A stretch of 10,315 nt of DNA from the NCBI GenBank assembly GCA_030040725.1, contig JASHTD010000122.1, forward strand, positions 1 to 10,315, in the 5' to 3' direction. The DNA comes from Candidatus Sulfotelmatobacter sp. Lineage in GTDB: Bacteria; Acidobacteriota; Terriglobia; Terriglobales; Acidobacteriaceae. Positions 5,055 through 10,315 of the stretch are shown here, piece by piece. How positions within the stretch are numbered: position 1 is the first letter of the stretch; every line of letters begins with the position of its first letter. The notes under the pieces were generated by a model that worked only from the letters and a program-made list of their open reading frames with translations, made no database searches and was not told the origin of the DNA. The position numbers and the translations under genes are program-made.

Positions 5055-5648
5055 ATGACAAAAACTTCAGTGCTTGTAGTGTGTACATTGGTACTCGCGC
5101 TTTGTACATCGTCCGTGTTGGCTGCTGCCGCCACGACGCCCCCAGCCGATGTTATGAAGGTCGATTATTTTGCCAATGCGAATACCGAGGGCGCGCCCGA
5201 CGCTACGATTCGTATCGACAACCCGGGCACATCAGGCGGCGGTCTGTGCGCCGCTATTTTCGTGTTCGACGTATACCAGGAGATGTCCGAGTGCTGCAGC
5301 TGCTACGTCAGCCCCGACGGCTTGCGGACTCTCTCGGTGAATGAGGACCTGACCAGTAATCCGCTGACGGGTTCCAGCTTGACAGTTGGCGTCGTCAAAA
5401 TCGTTTCCACGATTGCCACTAGCGCCAAGACCTGCCCGAATCCGGATACTGCATCTAATCTGGTTCCCACTCCGGCAGTGAGGGCTTGGGCAACCCACAT
5501 TCAAAACAGTAACTTCACGATAACTGAGGGGGCTTCGCAAGATGCCACTCTCAGCTCAACCGAAGAGGGCAACCTCGAGAAAGAGTGCAATGCCATCCAC
5601 AGCGTTGGCAGCGGCGCCGGCCTCTGCACCTGCGGAACGGGAGACTAG
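5055..5648 (+). CDS. Secreted cysteine-rich protein of unknown function
   Basis: The 197-residue protein has a clear signal peptide (MTKTSVLVVCTLVLALCTSSVLA, cut about residue 23). The mature part has eight cysteines: C65, C80, C81, C83 (SECCSCYVSPDGLRTLSV), C127, C178, C191 and C193 (LCTC near the end), an even number that could form up to four disulfides. The segment TIRIDNPGTSGGGLCAAIFVFD looks like a beta-sandwich strand pattern. I recall related exported Acidobacteria proteins, always hypothetical. The ATG at 5055 is chosen for its GGAG at 5041-5044 and the signal peptide; in-frame codons from 4959 fall in the promoter. A terminator hairpin follows, so it is probably expressed as a short strong transcript. 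The next gene encodes a DsbA-like protein that could form its disulfides. Confidence 0.85.
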   Translation: MTKTSVLVVCTLVLALCTSSVLAAAATTPPADVMKVDYFANANTEGAPDATIRIDNPGTSGGGLCAAIFVFDVYQEMSECCSCYVSPDGLRTLSVNEDLTSNPLTGSSLTVGVVKIVSTIATSAKTCPNPDTASNLVPTPAVRAWATHIQNSNFTITEGASQDATLSSTEEGNLEKECNAIHSVGSGAGLCTCGTGD

Positions 5649-5659
5649 TTATTTTCTTA

Positions 5660-5693
5660 ACCGATGGGGCTCGCTATGAGCCCCTCCCGGTTT
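5660..5693 (+). terminator. Intrinsic terminator or attenuator after the Cys-rich gene
   Basis: The perfect 7-bp stem GGGGCTC (5666-5672) / GAGCCCC (5678-5684) with loop GCTAT is extended by ACCG (5660-5663) with CGGT (5688-5691). TTTATT follows. The T-tract is short, so some read-through into the downstream folding gene is plausible. Confidence 0.65.
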
Positions 5694-5779
5694 ATTCAGT
5701 TTATGAGCGTGCAGTTGGCTACAAGTGCGATTGGTCGTCACCGGACTAAAAACCTTATTGCATGTGATTGGGGGAGATC

Positions 5780-6811
5780 ATGTCAGTTTTCAAGATCGTT
5801 CTGGGGTTGGGCTTAACCACAGTGCTTGCATTCACGGCAACGGGCCACAGCGCTGCGCAGAGCAATGGCGACGACAGCGTGGTGGCCAACGTGGGCGGAG
5901 TAAAGATAACGATGTCGGATCTCGAGCAGGAGGAATCTGCGAAACTTCTTGCTGCCCGCTATCAGTACTACCAGGTCGAAACGAAGGCGCTGAACGACCT
6001 CATCGACAAAAAACTGCTCGAGCAGAAAGCGGCCGCCGAGCATTTAACGGTCGCACAACTCCTCGACCGGGAAGTCAACTCGAAGGTGAAAGATCCTACT
6101 GAAGATCAGATGAGGGTCTATTACGAAGGAGTGGAGACCGAACAGCCCTACGAGGCCGTGCGGGAAAAAATTCTTGAAAAGATCCGCCAACTACGAACCG
6201 ACAAAGCAAAGGCTGCATACATACAGACCTTGCGGACTGATTCGACCGTATACATCGTTCTCGCTCCTCCGAGCGCAACATTAGAGGCGGCGAACCCGCA
6301 AATGACGCAAGGCCCGAACAACGCCCAGGTTAGCCTGGTCGAGTTTGCCGACTACGAGTGCCCGTATTGCCAGAAGGTCGCTCCTGACGTGAAAAAACTC
6401 GCCGCGGATTTTAGCGGTAAGGTTTCATTCGCGTTTAAGGATTTCCCCCTTCCCATGCATTCGCGGGCGGAGAAAGCTGCCGAAGCGGCGCGCTGCGCGA
6501 GCGAGCAGAATAAGTTTTGGGAATTTCATGACGAGCTATTCCACAGTAAGGAGCTCGACGTCGACCAACTGAAGGCCCAGGCTAGGGCTCTAAAGCTGGA
6601 TTCCGAACAGTTTGACAAATGCTTGGACTCGGGAGCAGCCGCCGCCGCGGTCGACCGCGATCGAAAGGAAGGTACTCGTCTCGGGATCAACGGCACGCCG
6701 AGCTTCTTCATCAATGGGCACTTCATGAGTGGCGCCTTGGACTATGCGACTTTACGCCAGGCCATCGAACAGCAATTAACACTACAAACTGTCGCGAGCG
6801 CAGCAAAATAA
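5780..6811 (+). CDS. Exported SurA-like/DsbA-like thioredoxin fusion protein
   Basis: The 343-residue product starts with a signal peptide (to about residue 27, SAAQ). Residues about 33-160 resemble the SurA N-terminal chaperone domain (VVANVGGVKITMSDLEQEE, then LNDLIDKKLLEQKA and long helices) without a visible parvulin isomerase domain. Residues about 180-335 form a DsbA-like Thioredoxin_4 domain (VSLVEFADYECPYCQKVAP). The CPYC redox site is C194-C197, the cis-Pro loop is GTPSFFING (P307), and two further cysteines are C239 and C281. It should act outside the cytoplasm as a thiol oxidase or isomerase with a substrate-holding arm. The ATG at 5780 has GGGGGAG just before it; the in-frame TTG at 5768 is less likely. 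It lies 131 bp after the Cys-rich gene, its most obvious nearby substrate. Similar fusions are common in Acidobacteria as far as I recall. Confidence 0.88.
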   Translation: MSVFKIVLGLGLTTVLAFTATGHSAAQSNGDDSVVANVGGVKITMSDLEQEESAKLLAARYQYYQVETKALNDLIDKKLLEQKAAAEHLTVAQLLDREVNSKVKDPTEDQMRVYYEGVETEQPYEAVREKILEKIRQLRTDKAKAAYIQTLRTDSTVYIVLAPPSATLEAANPQMTQGPNNAQVSLVEFADYECPYCQKVAPDVKKLAADFSGKVSFAFKDFPLPMHSRAEKAAEAARCASEQNKFWEFHDELFHSKELDVDQLKAQARALKLDSEQFDKCLDSGAAAAAVDRDRKEGTRLGINGTPSFFINGHFMSGALDYATLRQAIEQQLTLQTVASAAK

Positions 6812-6828
6812 CGCAGAATCCTCCCCCG

Positions 6829-6881
6829 AACGCCGAAGGCGTTGAGCCGGAGACACCGGTGAGTGTCTCCGGCTCGTTTTT
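6829..6881 (+). terminator. Strong intrinsic terminator with a preceding small hairpin
   Basis: AACGCC-GAA-GGCGTT (6829-6843) directly precedes a perfect 13-bp stem, GAGCCGGAGACAC (6844-6856) / GTGTCTCCGGCTC (6863-6875), loop CGGTGA, followed by GTTTTT (6876-6881). It ends the plus-strand group. The remaining bases up to the convergent gene at 6963 hold nothing recognisable. Confidence 0.9.
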
Positions 6882-6962
6882 ATAATCGAGTTTGTTCCAA
6901 GCAGCTCTTGTTTCCAGAGCCGATTTTCAAACCGGCGCTTCATATCAGGCTTTGTTCCGTTC

Positions 6963-8507
6963 TTACCGCCTCTCGTAGCAGCCGAGGTCAACGCTTCCAG
7001 ACTTCACTCGTGATAAGCCTTCCAGGTCGTGTTCTCCCACGGGCAGTCCCTTGATTACGCCTGCGGCAATTGCTGGCGAATCGGACCGCAAGTGAAAATC
7101 CTTATCAGCAGCGTTGACGAACCCGGGATCCAGAAACCGGGAGTGACTGTCGTTTCCTGTGGATTGAACGTACTTGTCAAATCCCGCCAAGCTACCGGAA
7201 ACCTCTTTCCAGGTGCTGTCCTTCGATCCCGCGGCGCAATAATAAAGATTGTGATCAATGGTGACGGGCGGTTGGTTTCTATCGGCTTCAGACCTATCCA
7301 GCGACATCAGGCAGCGGCTCCCGGCGTACACGATGTTGTTTTCAAAAACGTCGTCCGACATGTTCCACTGCATCTGGAATTCACCCGAGCCTGTCGCCGA
7401 CGTGTCATTGTCATAGAGCGTGTTGTTGATCATGACGCAGTGTTCGGTGTGGCCGCGTTCGGGTGCATAGCCTCCGATGGAAACGCCTGCCGTATTGCAA
7501 TGATAAATAAGATTGCTTCGGGCGATGATGTAGCTCGTGGCGCGGTTGCGATGCTCGCTCGCCAGTTCGATGCCGAAGTCCACGTCATGAATGACGTTGC
7601 GTTCGATCAGAACCCTGGCGCCGCCGTCCACGTAAATCCCATCGGATGACTGGTCTTGGCCATACGCTGGATTGCCCCGCGATGTGATGTTGTAAACCAG
7701 ATTCTCGCTGACCACTCCGTCGCGAGCCTGGTCGACTGCGGGGTCAGGAGCCGTCCGCTCAAAACCGATGACGTCGATTCCGATGTTGTTGTTATCGTGA
7801 ACCACGTTATGCGTGATGCGGAAGTTCGTGACGTTTCCGTTCACCACGAGCGATTCGCTCGAACCGGTTTTGAGGTGATGCACTTCATTCCCGTCGATGA
7901 TCAGATCGCTGATCGGAGTCTTCGCGTCGGTGCCGTACACGGCAATGCCAAACCCGTTGCCGCCGCTTCCCGGATGGTCACGGCCCGGAAAAGTATTTTC
8001 AATATGATGGACGTTGTTCTTCAGCAGCTCGATATGAGATCCAGATCCCATGACACTTATGCCTAGTGGTGTTAGGTGGTGCTCGGCGGTGCGGAAGTTT
8101 CGAATCTCAAAGCCCTCGATTCTCACGTAACTCTGGTTGTGAATGGTCACAATGGCGCTTCTATTCTGAGGAGTGAAATGCGCTGCGTCCAACACGGCCG
8201 TTTCGCCGGGATAGCTTCTAAAAGTAATGTATCCATCCGTAGCGTTGCCGGAGGATTTGATGGTGATCAGTTCCTCGTAAACTCCTCCACGCACGTTGAT
8301 GGTACTGCCCGCGCGGGCAACGTCGGCCGCGTGTTGGATGGTCCGCCAGGGGGCGGTTTGCGTGCCCGGGTTCGTATCGCTGCCATTCGGTGACACGTAG
8401 AACGACGTGTTGCTTTGTGCGAAAGACGCGACGCCGAAAAGTAAAACCAAAACAATAGCAAGGTCGAATTTCATTGCGCCAGGCAGGACTGCATGATCCA
8501 TAACCAT
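6963..8507 (-). CDS. Exported right-handed beta-helix (DUF1565/PbH1-type) protein
   Basis: The 514-residue protein has a signal peptide (hydrophobic core in MKFDLAIVLVLLFGVASFAQ, cut about residue 31). The N-terminal DUF1565-like motif reads FYVSPNGSDTNPGTQTAPWRTIQHA. About ten beta-helix coils follow, with repeated patterns such as HNVVHDNNNIGIDV, RNVIHDVDFGIEL and NTLYDNDTS. The C-terminus HDLEGLSRVKSGSVDLGCYERR is typical of such proteins. Members include polysaccharide lyases and surface carbohydrate-binding proteins; no catalytic site is clear here, so carbohydrate action is only likely. The start at 8507 has GAGG at 8517-8520 with 9-base spacing. The Met at 8474 would also leave a signal peptide but lacks an RBS, and upstream codons to 8693 overlap the oxidoreductase. 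It lies 55 bp after that gene, probably in one operon. Confidence 0.88.
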   Translation of the reverse strand: MVMDHAVLPGAMKFDLAIVLVLLFGVASFAQSNTSFYVSPNGSDTNPGTQTAPWRTIQHAADVARAGSTINVRGGVYEELITIKSSGNATDGYITFRSYPGETAVLDAAHFTPQNRSAIVTIHNQSYVRIEGFEIRNFRTAEHHLTPLGISVMGSGSHIELLKNNVHHIENTFPGRDHPGSGGNGFGIAVYGTDAKTPISDLIIDGNEVHHLKTGSSESLVVNGNVTNFRITHNVVHDNNNIGIDVIGFERTAPDPAVDQARDGVVSENLVYNITSRGNPAYGQDQSSDGIYVDGGARVLIERNVIHDVDFGIELASEHRNRATSYIIARSNLIYHCNTAGVSIGGYAPERGHTEHCVMINNTLYDNDTSATGSGEFQMQWNMSDDVFENNIVYAGSRCLMSLDRSEADRNQPPVTIDHNLYYCAAGSKDSTWKEVSGSLAGFDKYVQSTGNDSHSRFLDPGFVNAADKDFHLRSDSPAIAAGVIKGLPVGEHDLEGLSRVKSGSVDLGCYERR

Positions 8508-8562
8508 TATCTTTATCCTCGTGGCCGTTATTTCAGAGTAAATAATACATTCCATCAGTCCA

Positions 8563-9990
8563 TCAGCTTTTTTTCGATTGAACGTTCTGATTGAGACAGA
8601 AGAAATTGCCGGGATCATAGTGAGTTTTGACCTCGACCATGCGTTCCCATCGTTGCTGGTAGGCCTCGGGCACGCGGTCCTGCTCGTCGCCACTCATGAA
8701 ATTCACGTAGACACCTGGTTTCATCGCTGGGCGCAGCTTTCCGAAGACAGAGCGAACCCAGGAAATGTGCAGAGCATCGGCGGAGGAGTCCGCCCAATTC
8801 GCCAGCAGATTGATGATGAATGGGGCGCTGCGATCGCCAAATGCGGTTTCATCGGCGGCGATCTCTCCGGCTGCTCCACCCAGGTAAGCAAGTTCGATCT
8901 GAGTTTCAGGTGATGGAACGGTGGCGAGCGCCTCGAGAAATCGATCGATGGTTGCGTCGTCGAGATAGCTAAAATACCCGGACTTCGTGTAGTAACGGCG
9001 GCCATGCGGAAAGTCGGAATCAGCCATGGTTTGCAGATTCAGGTACGACACAGTTCGAGTGCGTACAGAATCCGGATGGCACAGGGAAAAAGCGCGTTGA
9101 AAATACGGCTGCGCGGCCTCGGGAGCGCCGGTCCAGATTAGCGAACTGCCCGCCACCAGCCGCCCGCGAAGCTGCGCCGGAACATTCATTTTGTGCGAGG
9201 CGAGGCGAAGGTCGACGTTCCATTTCAGGTCCAAAGGTGCGTCGGCCATAGACTCCCGCCAGCACTCGAGCAGCGTGCGGATGTTCGCCTCAGGAGTCAG
9301 GCTTTCGGCGAGCACCACCGACTTCAGTGGATGAAGTTTCAGTTCGAATTCGGCTACCACTCCAAAGTTGCCGCCGCCCCCGCGCAAAGCCCAGAACAGA
9401 TCTGTATTTTGTTTTGGGTCGGCCCGCACAACAGATCCGTCGGCGGTAACCAGAGTAAAAGCCGCAACGTTGTCGCAGGATAACCCGAATCGTCGGGTGA
9501 GCCAGCCTGTGCCTCCTCCAAGGATGAGCCCGGAGGCGCCGGTGTGAGAGACAACTCCGGAAGGGAACACAAGCCCCGCTCTCTGCGTCGCCCTGTCGAT
9601 AGAGCCCAACAGGCAGCCTCCGGCAACACGTGCCCTCCTCGCATCGGGATCCACAGACCCGTCACGCATTTTCGACAGGTCAACGACTAACCCGCCATCA
9701 CAGCTGCTGAACCCAGCGAGACTGTGGCCTCCACAACGGACGGCGGTGAGTATGCCGATATCGTTCGCAACTCGCACCGCAGTTTGAACATCGCTCACAT
9801 CAGCGCAGCGGGCGATCAGGCCCGGCCGACGAGCGACCATTCCATTCCAGATTGTCCGCGCCCCTTCGTATTCAGGGTCGCTTGCGCGCAAGAGATCGCC
9901 GTTGAACCGGCCACAAAGAGCCGAGTACGTTTCCCGGCATACGCGAGCTTGTTCGCGACCATCTTGCGGAGGGTTACTCTGACTCGGCAT
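8563..9990 (-). CDS. FAD-dependent oxidoreductase, berberine-bridge-enzyme (BBE/PCMH) family
   Basis: The 475-residue protein has a PCMH-type FAD_binding_4 domain: VRCGGHSLAG with the probable FAD-linking His89, then GLILGGGTGWLTRRFGLSCDNV and ADGSVVRA. The C-terminal BBE domain reads AYQQRWERMVEVKTHYDPGNFFCLNQN. These enzymes oxidise alcohols of sugars or secondary metabolites with O2 or another acceptor. The position holding the second flavin link (Cys in many bicovalent members) is Ser148 in GVVSHTGASG, so FAD is probably attached by His only. No signal peptide is seen, so a cytoplasmic site is likely. ATG 9990 is preferred over the in-frame TTG 10002; neither has a good RBS. It overlaps the permease gene by 17 bp, suggesting translational coupling. 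Substrate unknown. Confidence 0.9.
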   Translation of the reverse strand: MPSQSNPPQDGREQARVCRETYSALCGRFNGDLLRASDPEYEGARTIWNGMVARRPGLIARCADVSDVQTAVRVANDIGILTAVRCGGHSLAGFSSCDGGLVVDLSKMRDGSVDPDARRARVAGGCLLGSIDRATQRAGLVFPSGVVSHTGASGLILGGGTGWLTRRFGLSCDNVAAFTLVTADGSVVRADPKQNTDLFWALRGGGGNFGVVAEFELKLHPLKSVVLAESLTPEANIRTLLECWRESMADAPLDLKWNVDLRLASHKMNVPAQLRGRLVAGSSLIWTGAPEAAQPYFQRAFSLCHPDSVRTRTVSYLNLQTMADSDFPHGRRYYTKSGYFSYLDDATIDRFLEALATVPSPETQIELAYLGGAAGEIAADETAFGDRSAPFIINLLANWADSSADALHISWVRSVFGKLRPAMKPGVYVNFMSGDEQDRVPEAYQQRWERMVEVKTHYDPGNFFCLNQNVQSKKS

Positions 9991-10315
9991 GAGAGGTGGC
10001 AAGCTGTCCCGCGATCCTCATTCCCCGGTTGCGGAAATATAGAAGAGTGATGAGTCCCAAAAAAACAGAAAATGCTGGCAGCGACCATCGCAATCCATCC
10101 ACGAAGAAGGTTGTTATCGAAATTCCAACCAGCAAAACGATGCCAGCGACGGTAAAAAACGGATGCGCCGGCAGGCGCATCGGCAGACTCAGAAGCCGCT
10201 CGCGAGCAACGGCTTTGCGAAAACGAAGATGGCTCGCCAGAATCACCAGCCACACGAAAAGCATCCCGGCGACCGCCGTTCCATAGAGCATGAGAAAAGC
10301 ATTTTTGGGAGCAAA
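9974..10315 (-). CDS. Amino-acid permease (APC superfamily), C-terminal end only
   Basis: The frame is open to the right edge, so only the last 113 residues are present. They begin FAPKNAFLMLYGTAVAGMLFVWLVILASHLRFRK, which matches the late transmembrane helix and cytoplasmic HLRFRK loop of AAT-type amino-acid permeases. Two more hydrophobic helices follow (FFTVAGIVLLVGISITTFFV and LPAFSVFLGLITLLYF), then a charged C-terminus. The full protein should be a 12-helix inner-membrane proton symporter for amino acids. Its 3' end overlaps the start of the oxidoreductase gene, so it is probably the first gene of a three-gene unit as far as visible. Confidence 0.85.
   Translation of the reverse strand, partial: FAPKNAFLMLYGTAVAGMLFVWLVILASHLRFRKAVARERLLSLPMRLPAHPFFTVAGIVLLVGISITTFFVDGLRWSLPAFSVFLGLITLLYFRNRGMRIAGQLATSHAESE

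Noticed and set aside
7029..8393. Several plus-strand open frames inside the beta-helix gene
   Set aside because: They lie antisense to a clearly recognised protein with signal peptide and motifs, and their products resemble no family.

Overview
The window looks like a chromosomal segment of a soil or peat Acidobacteriota (Terriglobia-like). This is inferred from moderate GC, many secreted proteins of unknown function, and recollection of similar protein families (an M61 peptidase, a SurA-like/DsbA-like fusion, a Cys-rich secreted protein beginning its domain with a GGxLCAxI-type motif). No database search was possible, so the taxonomy is tentative.

Left part (1-2423) is a scarred mobile-DNA junction. 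An M61-type metallopeptidase gene enters from the left edge and is cut just after its HExxH zinc motif. There it is fused to the 3' end of an IS3-family element lying on the minus strand (orfA, orfB, an A8 slippage site and an RBS-masking hairpin). The element has lost the last part of its transposase and its right terminal repeat. Its left end abuts the C-terminal piece of a tyrosine recombinase, which ends 27 bp before a complete tRNA-Leu(CAA). The tRNA promoter seems to lie in the tail of the recombinase fragment.

Middle part (2424-3972): a bidirectional terminator and a second long hairpin follow the tRNA. Then come a minus-strand secreted protein of unknown function and a divergent 99-residue small protein with a clear promoter and RBS.

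Regulator and secretion part (3973-6881) is the most interesting region. A PAS-like/LuxR-type regulator has tandem CGGGCTAGT-like repeats upstream of its own candidate promoter. The same repeats occur between its stop codon and the promoter of the next gene, an exported protein with eight cysteines in the mature part. That gene is followed by an exported fusion of a SurA-like N-terminal domain with a DsbA-like thioredoxin domain (CPYC). My reading is a self-regulated LuxR-type switch driving a disulfide-rich secreted protein, with a dedicated oxidative-folding helper next door.

Right part (6963-10315) is a minus-strand operon. The C-terminal end of an amino-acid permease overlaps a berberine-bridge-type FAD oxidoreductase, followed after 55 bp by an exported right-handed beta-helix protein.
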